Shown piece after piece: positions 9,872 to 23,100 of a DNA stretch of 64,000 nt. The position numbers were made by a program, and so were the translations under genes. The stretch is from Chionis minor (Eukaryota; Chordata; Aves; Charadriiformes; Chionididae). Numbering within the stretch: the first letter of the stretch is position 1; the number at the start of each line of letters is the position of its first letter. The notes under the pieces are model-generated. The model saw nothing but the letters and a program-made list of their open reading frames with translations, was not told the DNA's origin and did no database searches. The DNA lies in NCBI GenBank assembly GCA_013398295.1, contig VZSF01001151.1:1-64000 (forward strand), read 5' to 3'.

Positions 9872-12135
9872 AATAGCTCTGGAATTCCTCCTGGATAACT
9901 CTGAGACTGGCACCAGAGAGCACATACAACAGGCTTGGACCGAGACAGCAGAAGTCGCACAGCAAGCCAGAAACACGTGCTTTGTGTTTGCAGACCGCAG
10001 AGAGCATTTCACAGTTCGTTGCAATTTAATATTGCCCGTTTGTGGCTCACGCCGTGACTTCCCTTCACTGCCCTGTGTTCCACCAGGGAGACCAGGCACA
10101 GCGGATGGGGGGACGGGAGGGGACAAGGAAGGACGGGACCTGGAGCGCTCTGACAGGTAGAAAAGGGAAAGCGGTTTCTGTGTCTAGCACCAAGAAGCCA
10201 TGGAGGAGAAGCCAACCATCAGGATAATCAAGATGAAGTTGATGAGGGTTTTCTCATTACCGAGAAAAGCTCTGGGAGACAGGGCTGCGACTGCGTGGCT
10301 GTCCGAGATCCCCGCGCTCTGCTCGGCAGCGCGGAAGCAACGAGGCACAGCATGGAAGACACAGGGTCTGCGTTCCAGAGACGGGGGGTACAGCTCGGGA
10401 CATCCTCAAGGAAAGGCCTGGCACGTTTAGAGCTCCAGCTCTCGCTAAAGGGAAGTGTTTGAAAGAGCAATACCTTCAGCAACAATACCAAAAAGAGCAA
10501 AGAACAGCATGAGATCACCCTCCTAGCTCGCAACAGCTCTCTGTAAGGGATGATCCCTGCAAAGGACTTGCCAAAGAGTCTTAAAAGCATAATCTCTCCA
10601 ACCTGTAAACGGCATTTCTGCTTCTAAGTCACCCAAGGGATGTTAGGAGTGGCACTGAGGGTGTTTTGCAGGGCAGTGCTGCAGAATAGGAGACAAGAAC
10701 CTAGTAAGAAAAATAAGGATCCAAACGTAAACACTTTACATCAAAAAACGCTTACGAAACTGTTGCTTCCTCTTCAAGCACCAAGAAATCCTCCCGCTTT
10801 GCCCCACCACCTTCTCTCAGACCTGCAGAATCTCTGCGGTGACAGTCTGCTGGCAAGGGGCTCCAAACGTGTCCTCCAGCTCCCCGAGCCATCCCCCTCC
10901 TCCCCAAATCCTGGGAGCAGATCTTCGCCCATCCCTGCGGCTCCCTGCGCCTGTGGGACCTCAACTAGTCTCTCGCACGAGGGTCCAGGACGTTCCTCAC
11001 GGAGCCCTCGCAGCTGGCCAGACCCCTGCTTCCCGCGTGGATGGAGAACGGACACCCCAGACCACAAGGGCTGCAAACACAGTTCACTTGTGCTTTTAAT
11101 CTGGGACCACCCATGGGTGTCCAACACCATGACAGAGGCAAGAGAGTTGTTCCCGTGTTGGCAGTTTCAGGAACCGTCGGTTTAAAGTAAAGACGCAGAG
11201 ACCCCGGGGTAGTAATTCCCAGCAGGGATGATTTAGTAGACTTCTAGAGATCAAGGCAGACCTCTCCAGTCCCAAGGATCTTCTGTCTCGATAGTTCCCA
11301 TGTCCCGCTTCATGGGCAACAAACTGCCAGCTGCTCTTCACTGTTTGACTTCTTCAAACTGAGAGGACAAAATTGGACGTTGTCAGGAGCATTCCATCCA
11401 CGCTGCTGCTTCCAATGGCCCAGGAAAAGTCAGAGACTGCTGCTCCAGCCTGTAGGCAGCTGCAGGGGGCATTTATGCTCAGTTCTTAAATAGGAACACC
11501 CCACCAATACCACCAAGGGACAGAGGTGGTTCAAGAGGCCCAAGAAAATGGAAGACGTGTCACCAGCTTGGTTAAAAATCTACCTTTTTGACCTGGTCTG
11601 TTACCTCCTGGCAATCCATTCATTCTCATACCCAGACACCGCAGAGAGACTGTCAATTTAGCTTACACCCAAGAGAACCCACAAAATTAAAATCTCCGTG
11701 CCAAAGTAAAGTGATTTGCTCACTCCTCCGGGGTAATCCAGGACCTCCTCACTGTACGGATCAGGTGGGGGAGTTTCAGACTCCTGAGCCGTCATTTGTT
11801 GAAGCTCAAGGAAAGATCTTAAGAATTTTTCCTCATTCAGCTGTAATTATAACTTGAATTTTAACTCATACAATTAAATGAAACTATTGAAACATGCAAA
11901 CTGGAATTATGAAATCTAGGTCCTCCTATTTCTCTTTCAAACTCTCATTAATTTATGGATATTCAGAAGTTTAGGATATCACAGAGAGACATTTGTCATG
12001 GATTTCTTTTAAGTGACGGATCAAAACAAAACAAAAAAAATCCTTAGGTTACAAAACCACTGCGCAAGATGGACGGATTATGTCGTGAGAAAGCCCATCA
12101 TCTCTTCCCGACCTAAAATAAGAAGCAGCAATAAG
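9872..12135. other. Single-copy sequence, no gene recognised
   Basis: Frames of up to 181 codons (10640-11185) exist but are overlapped in antisense and show no known domain. About 11820-12130 is AT-rich. No repeat, RNA gene or promoter signature is convincing. Confidence 0.45.
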
Positions 12136-12228
12136 TGATTGACAGCAAACTATAGTCAACAGAGAAAAAAAGTCTTCATACATTATGATTCAGTTCTTCC
12201 TTTGTTGACTACACTTTGCTGTCAATCA
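12136..12228. promoter_or_regulatory. 29-bp inverted repeat with paired PBX-MEIS sites
   Basis: Arms 12136-12164 and 12200-12228 are inverted copies that agree at 26 of 29 positions (mismatches at 12150, 12152 and 12162), with a 35-nt spacer. The outer 14 bp are perfect. Each arm contains TGATTGACAG (12136-12145 on plus; 12219-12228 on minus), the consensus for PBX-MEIS/PREP heterodimers (TALE homeodomain proteins). The element sits in AT-rich single-copy DNA. Two exact 10-base sites in mirror orientation 83 bp apart (start to start) suggest an enhancer module. Alternatives are a microRNA-like hairpin precursor or a short terminal-inverted-repeat element, although I see no target-site duplication. 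The structure is certain; the function is inferred. Confidence 0.6.
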
Positions 12229-15200
12229 TTTACAGCTTTTCTTTATTTGAGGTAGGGAAAAAGGCTGCTGTCTCCTTCTTCCCTAGCAAGCTGTCTGTTT
12301 CCTTGTGTGCACTTTCTACCCAAGGTATTTAAATGTTCTCATCTTGTACTTAATAGAAATATATAATAAACCTCCCAATTACCTTCTACCCTTTTAAATG
12401 TCAAGCCAATCAAAAGGTTGAGAGGGGAAAATTAAAGCCTATTTTCAGAAGAGCACACTTCCTAACGTATTACTGACCTTCAAGAGAAGAGTAAGATAAC
12501 GCAACTTTTTTCCGCACGTACGCTGGCTTCCAGCCTACGGGATGAATTCAGAAACCTGGGGTCCCTTGCAAAAGCGACTCTTAGAAAAATTTAATTGGAT
12601 TTAATCTAGGTATCTACCTAAAACTGCGGTATGTGACGGGTTCTGGTTTCAGTATCACCCCTGTGACTTTGATTACTGCAAGGTAATTTTGATTGGGAGA
12701 AGCAAAGGGAGAGCAGAAGCCAGACGCATGGTTAGAAGAGCTGCTCAGGGTGTCTATAAAGGCAGCGGCGTTTGCAATTCAGCTGCTTCCCGATTTTGTT
12801 AGGAACAAGGGCCGCGTGGGACTTGCCAAATTGCCCATTTTGCCGCGGTAGCAGCCGGAAGGGCAGGTGGTGGCCACTACACGGCTACACACGCGGCCAG
12901 AGGGGCACGGGAAGGGAACCTGGCCGCGCAGCGCTGCCGCTGCACAACTCCCCCCCCGCGAGGCACGACCTGCCCCCGGCTCCCCCCGTCCCGTCCGACG
13001 GCGATCGGGCCTTTCTACCAATACACTTTTTGAAGCCTTTTTTTCTGCATGTTAGAACAAGAGAGTAAAATACATATAGAAGAAAGCAAAATGCTTTCTG
13101 AATGCGCACCCAACCAAAGCCACAGCAAAGCAAGGGCCCATTTGACATGGATATGATTAATCTCCGAATCCTTTGCGACACGCAAAGATGATCAGGGCAG
13201 TGAGTGTTTGTAGGGAATACGCTTATGAGGCCCATGAGAGACCCCCATCCCCATTATACAGAGCCAACGTCCATTCTCCACACGCAGGAGTGCCGCACCA
13301 ACGCTCGTGCTCGCCCTTGGCCAACTCTTCAAGGCCAAACCACGTGCTTTCTTCTTTGCCTTCCTGACAGAGCTGCTTTCTGCAGACGTGAACAGAAATT
13401 AACTCTGCTAAGACTGAGGACGATACTAAAAGTTTTTTATTGTTGCAAAGTACAACAGTATCACTGGGAAAATATTAATTCCTGCACCATAAAATCCTGT
13501 GTTTCCTTGTCTTTTATAGGCACACGGAGCACAAACGTTACTACAGAGCCCTGCGCACACGACCAGTGGGCTTGGAGGGATGACGAAGAGCACGGGCTGT
13601 TCCCCTCTGTGGGATAATACCAGCTGTAACACCGCAGCCCACGTTGATTTACGACGCTGTGGCAGCTCCCTGACGTTGAGGGCATGCTGCTCTTCCCAGT
13701 GTTTGCCGCTGCCTTTCAAATACACACGTCCTTGCTCCAGAGACTGCTCTGCTTCTTGGTGGCTCAGAGGTTAAAGCTCTTCTCCTCTCCCCATTTCCCT
13801 CCCGCCCACCCCGGGCTGCAAGGAGCCCCCCATCACACCACCTAAAGGGATCCTTGGTGGGACCTCCAGGTGACCACGCTGGGCCTTTGCCCAGACCGAG
13901 ACGAGGAGAGCAGAGCTCACCAGGCAGGGCAACAGGGCTCGGTTCAGACCCGCGGCCAACTGCTCGTGACCACCCGTCCACAGGTTCTGCTCAGCTTCTA
14001 ACCATCTGGAGCGACAGTCCCCTCGGGACCTGGCTGGTCCCACTCGCTCCTTCTCATGCCCACCAGCCCTGGCCCTCTCCTGCACAACGGACACCCTGGG
14101 GGGGAAGGAGAGGAGTCCCATTCTCCCCTGACCCCAGGTGAGAGCCCTACTCCACACATCACAGCCAGGCTACCAAGAAATCTGCCAGCAGGGCTTGGAG
14201 AGGGTCCAAAGCCCGTGGTCCCATCTCACTCTGCTCTCCTGGGACTGAGAACTGCTCCACAAACACCACGCGATATTCCACAGCCTTAGCTGAAGAAAAG
14301 ATAAAAGTCAGGAAAGCGCCACACGCAGGTGAACCTCTGGCGGGCGATGAGGAGGTGACCTTCTCCCAGGACGTGCTTCCATTTAGAATAAGCTATTTAA
14401 AAGGCTCATTCCTCACTGCTACTTGTCTCCTGGGGAATTAAACTTGGGCAATTGTTTTCTCAAAGTGGCAATTCTTGTTTCGCAAAGAAAATTCAGCGCT
14501 ATTAAGCCCCTGCTGGGGCTTTCGCATGGGACTACAGACATTTTGAGATGGGGATGGACATTACCCACCTGGAAGAAAAGCACCCCGAGCAGAGTTTAAG
14601 CTCCCTGCAGCCTGAAGCACGGTCTCCCCTTGTCCTTGGGGCGTACAGGTGCCAGCAGCCACAGAAACCATCACACAGCCCTGTAAATTTACACAAGCTT
14701 AAAGAGATTTTGTTTTCTTTGCTGCCTTGGCTCCTAAAATTTATTAATGTGGCACTAGATGTCCCCAAGAACAGTGCCTGCCAAGTCCATTCCCACTCTC
14801 TAAAACCGCGTTGTAAATCATCCGCCAGGAGAACATCCTGAATGCTGACGGCTGGAGGTTATGGCAGTGATGAGGCCTGCCAGGAAGAGAAATGGGTTTT
14901 CCTCCCCCCGTCCCAGCAGAAGCGTCCGAACGCGCCGCAAAACTGGAGTGTGTTTGTAGGACCGATCTCCCTCTCCGCACTGGTTGTTAACACAATTAAT
15001 GAAGGGAGGGTTCAGTGGTTTATAGCTCAAGGTCTAGCAGTGGTAGTAACAAGAAGAGCCTTCGTTAAGACAGTTTCTCCCATTACAGCACAATAAAGCT
15101 ATGATTAGTTCTACACTCAGATAATAGCGAAAAACAAGTTCTAGTAGCTACAAATCTTCTGAGGCTGAAGCAGTACTGCCAAGCTACCTGCTTGCTTGTT

Positions 15201-17096
15201 TGCTGCCTTTTGAACACTTCTTAAATGGAGCTGCTGTTAGCAATTTAGCTCCTCAGAACACATTGCTATTAATTAACCCCGTCACGGGGGAAGTATCTGT
15301 AAGATGGGGTGGACGCAGAGCGGGTAGCGCGGGCTGCAGGCAGAGGGCTCATCCGTCCCGCTCCACCAGCGCAGCCCTGGGCAGCCTGTGCCCAGCCAGC
15401 AGGTCACTGGCACTGGAGGCTCCTTCCAAGGGACATGGACACCGGGCACCTGACCCGGCCAGGGACACCCGTCCGCGCCGAGCGATCCCCCGGGCGTTAT
15501 CGACAGCTCTCTGGGTAAGAAAGGGTGGGAAAACTGTTTACACAAAGATTATCCCAGCTTGATTTGCGCTGTCTAAGGAAATGGTTGGGAAAAAATTGGA
15601 TGAGTTTCTGTGAATAAAGAGTGATGGAGCACATGAGATGGGACTCGTGATGGAACGAGAGTGACGGAGCACATATCAGAAAGAGAAGTATAATACTGGG
15701 ACAAACCTCATGTGGGTATGAATTAGTCATGAATTAATTTAGACTGGAAGTATCTCGCCTGAAGAGACGACGCTGTTACTATTCTCAGCAAGTTGGATGG
15801 ACCTTTCATCCCCACTCAGCATCCCGTTTCCAAGGGACACCACCGCTCCAGGATGCTCGGGGAGGCCAAACCCACAGAAAATTTCCATCCAGCCTTTTGA
15901 CCCCAGCACCAACGTGACTTCACCACGATAAATGACAGCTTCAGAAGCAAACCGTACCAGCTCTGTCACTTGTGGCATAAAGCACCACAGACACGGCGTT
16001 CAAGTCCGGCTTAACGCAACATCCCCGCAGCCACCGTCCGGCCAAGGGGACAGTGTGAATCAGGGCAGGGCTCCCCAGGACGGTCACCCCCCACCGGCAG
16101 GGCTGCAGGTGCCCACTGGGAACCCACCAGCAGATCTGCTCACGCCAGGAGAACGGAACTGAGAAACCTTCTCCCAAAATCAGGCCAGCTACTCCAGCAC
16201 ACTAATTTCTTTCAGGATCTTGTCTTCAGAGAGGAACATCTCAAAGTTTAACAGGATCGCCCCACCTCAGTGTTATGGCTTGGAAACATCTCAGTGTCTG
16301 TCAGCATGACGGATGCTGGCACTGGTTCCAGGCCAATAAGCCAGGAATTATTACAGAAGAGCCTTGATATGCAAGAGAAGATATGCAAAGGAGAGAAAGG
16401 GTGTGATGATCACCTGGCTGAGCTGCATCTTTGCAGTCCCGGACCATTAGAAGATGACACACAACCCACAGCCACCTGGAGACACAAAGCGAAACGGTGG
16501 GAGCCCAGGGCACAGGGGGTTTCTTTCAAATCCTACTTTTCACCTACACCCACAATTCGACTGGCTGGGAGCAGCTGTAAGAGAACCAAGGTGAAACCAG
16601 TTCCAGCTGTAAAGTGTCTGCTTAAGAAAAGGGACTGCCAAAACTCTCTCCTGCCCACCTGCCTGATGGATGTGTGTCCGTCCCTTCACACGAAAGGATA
16701 TAAAATGGCTGGGAAACTCCAGCATCCCTGCCCCAGAGAGGTTACCCAGACACCGTGAAGTAGAGGAGCCAGTTTTGGAGGCATTAAGGTACCTAAAGAA
16801 CGAATAAATAAATAAACCCAGCCGCGCTGGACTGTCTCCTCACACCCACCATTTCACCGGGTGCTTGCAGTGCCGCACCAGAAAGGAAGGATAAGGTTCA
16901 TCCCACGCTACGCCAGTCCCTCTCCGTACCGTAGCACGCCTGCACGCACCACGACAAGGGGCTGGAGAGATGAGGTGGTTCCACGTTCAGATGGGAAGGG
17001 GTGAGAAATCCATTCAGCAGCTTCCGCCCAAGTGAACAGGAGAAAGCACATGAGAAAGCACGTGAAACCAAGCGACAGCTCTATACACTGCATGTA

Positions 17097-17100
<4 letters not shown>
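12229..17100. other. Single-copy sequence, no gene recognised
   Basis: A TATAAAGG box at 12755-12762 is followed by a CpG-richer patch at about 12845-13015, noted as a weak promoter candidate. A direct repeat of about 16 bp (GAGTGATGGAGCACAT / GAGTGACGGAGCACAT) occurs near 15620 and 15660. The largest open frame is 162 codons (16270-16758), without motif. No coding exon is recognisable. Confidence 0.45.

Positions 17101-17127
<27 letters not shown>
17101..17127. repeat. (AC)13 microsatellite
   Basis: An uninterrupted run of 13 AC units follows CATAC. It is a simple dinucleotide repeat, probably length-polymorphic. Confidence 0.97.
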
Positions 17128-17131
<4 letters not shown>

Positions 17132-20100
17132 CTCCCTGAACCAGCCACATTGTGCTGCGAGCAGCTACTTGGGGAATAGAGACACCCCACCGCTCCTCGA
17201 AATTCCTAAAATCATCACTAAACCGGCAGTGTTCCCCTCTACCGGCACTTCGAAGCCCCAGGTGCTCACTTCAGCACACAATTGCTTTGAGATGCAGTTT
17301 CTGTGCTTCCAGAACAGCCGCGTACGACACAAAGCACTTACAATATTTATCAGCTTCACCCAGGAAACGCAACTAGTAGGTGGTGTGTCTATCGTGGCGC
17401 TCTCCTGCTCTCCAGCCACCTCTGCCCTTCGGTTCTCGCCCGTCCCCAGCCCTTCTCCCACCTCCCTCCCCCTCCTCTGGGCTACGGCCAGCACCCACCA
17501 CCCTGCAGGGCATCACCCCGACCGGACCCCAGCCCCTCGGCTCCGCAGGCACCGAGGGTGAGCCTTAAGGGACGCCCCTGTCCCCATCCAGCATGGAACG
17601 AGGGTAAATGGTTTGCTCCTCTACTTTTTAAACAGCAAAACCCGCTCTGTGGGACCAGCTACCCCTGGAGTGGGCCAGGACCCCCAGGAGACAAGCTGTG
17701 CCGGAGCCGGCTACGTGCTGCTCCGAGCCACGGGAGCGTATTCCGGCCCAGAGAGCAGGCAAAGGCAGCGCAAGGAGTTCCCTGTACACACTTCTGCCTT
17801 GACGTTTTGCAAACAGGAAGGGGGATGGGAGTAAAGGACTTTTAAAATCAAAAGCAGCCAATCTACATGAAGTCAGACACGTGGGTCTATTTGCATCTTC
17901 ATTAAAATATCTAGTTTTCCACAGTTAAAGATAAAACCACCATACAGGAGCTGATTTAGGTATATGTAGGAGCTGCACCTCACTGCAGCTGTTGGGTGAA
18001 CTATTTTCAGTGGGGTTTCAGAATACAAATGGGTCACTGCGATAGTTAAATAAAAATGCTGGGTATTTCTAACACTCTTCTCTGAAAGCAACAGATCACT
18101 TTCAGCTCCTTCGTGGGAGGGGAACATAACACAGAGTCAACACAGGGGTGGCTTTATTTTAAATTGGCAATAATATTCCACAAAGGAAATCCTCAACAGC
18201 ATTAGAAGGAAACGGACCCTTTCCCACTTTCCGTTTGTGAAAGAGTTTCCAACCAGTTTGATCTAAATGCACCATAACTGGGGGCTCCCGGAGGGAAGGC
18301 CGCGAGGTACCTTGGGTAGAAGGTGTAACTACCGCCGCAGAATGGAAATGCCAAGTAATTAAACCCTCTTCTGCCTAATGACGAGAAGTACGTGAAACAC
18401 CAACTGCTTGAAGATAAAGCCAGAAACGCTCGAACCACACGAGGCACATATTTTTAACATCCAGAATACTGGAATAAACTGTGAATGGAAAGGCGATTTC
18501 CCCATTTCTCAGTTTCTCGAGACCACACTTGGATCTCGGACGGGAGAGGGGCTTTACAGGGGCACAAGTTGCCAGGGTCCACGCAGGGAGTAGAATTCAG
18601 TTGCCTGCGATTGCAGGGAGGGCACATTAAATGATCTCATTTTCCCCTAACTTGGAACTCTACTGGTCTGAAAGATGTATTTGTTACCTCCAAGGCCTTC
18701 TAGCTAATGGGAAAACGAGGAAAGAAAAACCCTCAAACAAGCAGCAGAGTGTTCGCAGACTGCGCTCACCTCAGCAGCGCTCGGCAGACGGGCTTTGTGT
18801 TGGAAAGTCCTCTGCTAGTTTTGCAGCGCCATCACACGCGTCCTCCTGCAGGACCAAAGGAGCTCCCAAACTGCAGATCCCTGGGAAACAGAGTCTCCCC
18901 GGCATTCCCTTCCTCCCTCCACAGCCAAATATCCACAAGCCCTGACATCCACGGGCACCTTCCAGCAGGGCCAACCTCCTGGCACGGGACTACACAGAGC
19001 CCCAGCCACTCCTCACGAGGAGCCTAATTTCAAATAAAGGATTTCAGCTTTATTACTATTGCTGTTTACTGCAATAATCCATTAACCACAATAAGACCAA
19101 CGCAGAAGTGTTTACTAACGCGTTTGTGAACTATTTTGTTATTTCCCGGGGTCTGTAGCCCTTCAGTTCACCTGCACATTGTTCCTCTTTCAGGCTCCAT
19201 CCACATTTGTGCCAACACAGTTGCTGTCCCGTGTTATCCCACACAACTTGGCCATTTCTAACACTCAAACCAAAATGTCCTGCTGGGGTGGCATGCCCCA
19301 GGGCTGGCACGGGGTGGGGGGAAAACCCCCAGCAGCAGCAGAGCATCCCTCGTGCCAAGGGGAACTGGGCACCATCAGGCACCCCAGCCTGTTCCCTGCT
19401 CCCAGAGCTGGGATGAGAGCGCTGGAACCATCCTTGAACCATCACGGGTCCTCCTACCCTGTCCCGCTTGCCGCTGCTTCAGGCAGGGGCCCGTGGTGGG
19501 AAGAGGGCACTTGCAGAAGGCTCTCTTCATCCCCAGGAAGAAAGAAGCATCACCCTGGCCAGAGGGCAGCACAGGAGCGCAAACGGAAGACGAAATCGGT
19601 GTCTCTCTTGACCAGAATGAGCCTGAGGGGGAATAGACACGTTCCTCTTCCCACCCTGCTTTTCCTGCTTCCCCCTGCAGCGACGCAGTAAGTATAAACT
19701 CACCATTAAGAGATGTAGGGCATCTAGCAGTCCCCGAGGCCCCGTTTAGAGTTCATTTAACCATTAGTACAACCCCAGAAATCAGGAGTAACGGATGCTT
19801 TGCAAATCCACTTGGATTTCCTCCTCCGAGCGAGGGGATCTCACGCACTCCTTACGCATCACATTTACGCCTCGGTAAAGCTGGTCCATGGGCTTTCAAT
19901 AAACCCCTCTGTAACACTTAGCCATCAAAAACCTAATTAGTTATCTCTGCTGGAGGCTGAAACGCAGCCTGCCAGGGCAGGAGCCGGGTGGCTTCCTTGG
20001 AGCATCCCAGCCTGACGGAGCGCCAAGCAAAGCTCCGTTAGTGTCCCTGTCACGCTCATCCCTCCTGTCCCAGCTGGGGGGTTGAATACAATCTATGCAA

Positions 20101-23100
20101 GAAGCTTTACAGAGGTGACAGGGTGGGGTTTTTTAATCCCCACTGATTTGCTGTGAAACAGGAAGCATCAGAATAGCTTCCATGGAGAAGCGGATTATTT
20201 CCCCAAATCTCTCCTGCTCTTCCGTTAAATCTTTTCCGTGAGAAAAAAAATAAATAATAATAATAAAAATGAATCGCTCAGACTTTTTGTTTTAAAAGAA
20301 GGAACGATTTCAGCCTACACAGCTTCGACAAAGCTGACACATCCATTAGTGCCTGGCTGGGAAGAAGGAGAGAGGCTGGACGGCGGGCAGCCCTGTCCCC
20401 ACACCGCTGCGGCGGGTTACACGGTGCGTCTGCAGGGACGGAGAGGGGCAGGCGGGACAGGGGACTGGGAATAGGCACCTTATCCCAGCCTTCCCAGAGC
20501 CCTGGCCTTTCCATCCTTAGTGCCTCAGTTTCCCCGTCTGTCAGCCCGTCTCCTTCGGACGAGCCCGCCGGGCTCTGTGGATGAACCACGCCACACGGGA
20601 AGGAGTTTCCTTCCGTAACCAAGCGCTGTGCTCTTCTTCATAGCAGAGGAAATAACAAAAAGCAAGTTTGAGCATTATGTAGCACGACAGTCTCCAGGGA
20701 AGCCACACTTCCCTGCTGTTCCCTGCCAGGAGGGCTCAAGACCCAGGTGGTCCAGCAGCCGCTGGTCCCCGGTGAGGCTGCCCCACACCGGAGATGTTCC
20801 TGCTGCTCCGTCACCCCGGCGCTGGGTGCAGAAAGGGCTTGGTGTCAACCAGAAGGGCCCGGGGGATCCGCACAGCCCAGAACAGCAGCAGTTATTAAGC
20901 TCCATCTTTAAGAACGCGGCGAGGTGGGTTCCTGTGCCTGACTTCCCCGGAAAGGGCCGGGAGGAGCACGCGAAGAGCAGCTTTAATTGGTCCCGGGAGG
21001 GACGTGCCGGCAGAGCTGCGGAATTGCAGGGCTGGTGAAGAACATCCTCGGCCCCGCAGCACAGAAACCTGCTCCCTTTCTCTTGGGAGGGATCCAGAGA
21101 CGCAGCACTCCGATCACCCAGCTTCCGCGATTCAGCGGTAATTTCCACTTGGATAATTACTCTTCATAAGGATATCCAGGGAGAAAAGCAAGGAAACCCA
21201 CCCAGCCAGCGAGGCAACCGAAGAGCAGCACAGCCACAGGAAGACAGGGACAGCAGGGAGGCGAAAGCCTCCAGCTTGAAGGCTTCTCTGACTGTCCCCA
21301 TCCATTTCACGAGCCTGCCTGTCCCCTTCCACCTTGAGCAGCCGGGGACGGACGCTGCTGCCACCCCTCCGGCGTGACCCCAGCCCGCAGCTCCGGCGAA
21401 AAGGCTGGTTGGGCGATGCCCAAACCCGAGACGTTACAACCTGGCAGTTACAGCCCCCGCTAGAGACCACACAAGTTTTTCAGCGGAAATAACACACCAT
21501 TTCCAACTGATGGAAGTGTTTTCCTAAGCCTGAGTAATCAATCCCAAGAGAGACCCCGCCGCCCGTACCCACGGCAGCAGCTTTCACCGCTCAGTGCCAC
21601 CACACGTCCAAAGGCTTCTCCCCGCCCCAGCACGCTCCGAGCAGGGCTACGGGCCCCCAGCAGCCGAGATTTGCAACGCTCAGGCGTCACCCAGGTCCTC
21701 ACACCCGAAGGTTCATTCGCTGACAAGCCGCCCGGTTTGCTGAAAATAGATTTTCACGACTCCCACCAAGAATTCAAAACGCCAATTATGGTAGAGTCAC
21801 TCTGTTGAAGACAATGCCAGTTCTTCCCTGCTGATGACTGGGATTCCCGAGCGCAGGTATGGCACAGGTATGTTCTTCCCAAGCTTCCTTAAAAAGCCCA
21901 GTTCCGCATCCGTATCTGCCCTGCACTCCGTTAAATATAAGCAATGCCTCGGCGCGAGCTGGGGAGTGAGGGGGGGGATGAAGATGCACGCACACAACTG
22001 GCCCACTGCTGGCAGAAAACTTCTATTTCTTATCAATAAAAACCTTCAACAATCAGAACTATGCAGTAAAACACAAGAAAAGCTTGGGCTTTCCTAAGGG
22101 ACCATCCTTTGATATTTAAGCCAGTTTTATTTAAACTTGTCAATTACCTTTAAAAAAAAACACCTCCAAAAATAAAGCGAAAGCAAAGCTTATTTTAATG
22201 GCAAATCCTAAAACCTTTCCAAATCTCTCAAGCAATATTTATCTGTTCGGAAGAATATTGGTAATGATTATGCTAATAAAATCAATTTGTGACAATTACT
22301 TAACTTCTCCCATTCTTGGAATTAAAGTTTTATGTTGTATTTTCTTCTACATCAAGTAATTGATCCTCGCATGAATTAGAATTATACCAGCTCACAAAAC
22401 CCACAGACTAATTGAACAGTTAACCAAGTGTTCAATAAACTTCACACCTTAGTATCATTCCCTTTAAAACTGCTTAATTAGATTTTGCTCCTTGCATAAA
22501 TAGCTAGAAGTGGAGACCACTTAGTTTCACTTTTCATTTGACTCCATTCGCAAAGCGCATTAACGAAATAACTAAGCGCTTACCAGATTTCTTTACATTT
22601 TTCACAATACAGTGCTGATTGCAACAGCTGAACGATTATCCAATATTTTCAGGCGCGTATCAATCAGCTCTCCTACAGCCGAAACGTCCGCCAGCCCGGA
22701 GCACAAACACACGTGCCGAGCTCAGCACAGCACTCCCACGGCCGCTCAGCCCCAGTTACGGACTGGTCTATAGACCGGAGCTCTGCCGGACCACGGCGTT
22801 CCACATCGGCACCGCCAGACCCGCAGCGGGTTTGTCTCCTCGAGCTTCTGCAGGCCTTCGCCTTCTGTCCTCCACACCCACCTCTCGTCTCCCCGCTATG
22901 TTTTATTCACCTTTCGATACACTCCTTCCCTCATTTTCAGTCATTTTTTCCTGGAGCAGGAAAGCTGCGTTTGTGTCGTATTCGGGACATCCCTGTCGGT
23001 CCCCACCTTTGCAGCACGAGGCAGCTCCAGCAGTTTGCCTTCTCCATCTACAGCGGGAAGGTCTCGACCACCTCATGCAGACAAGTCCCATCAGACATTC

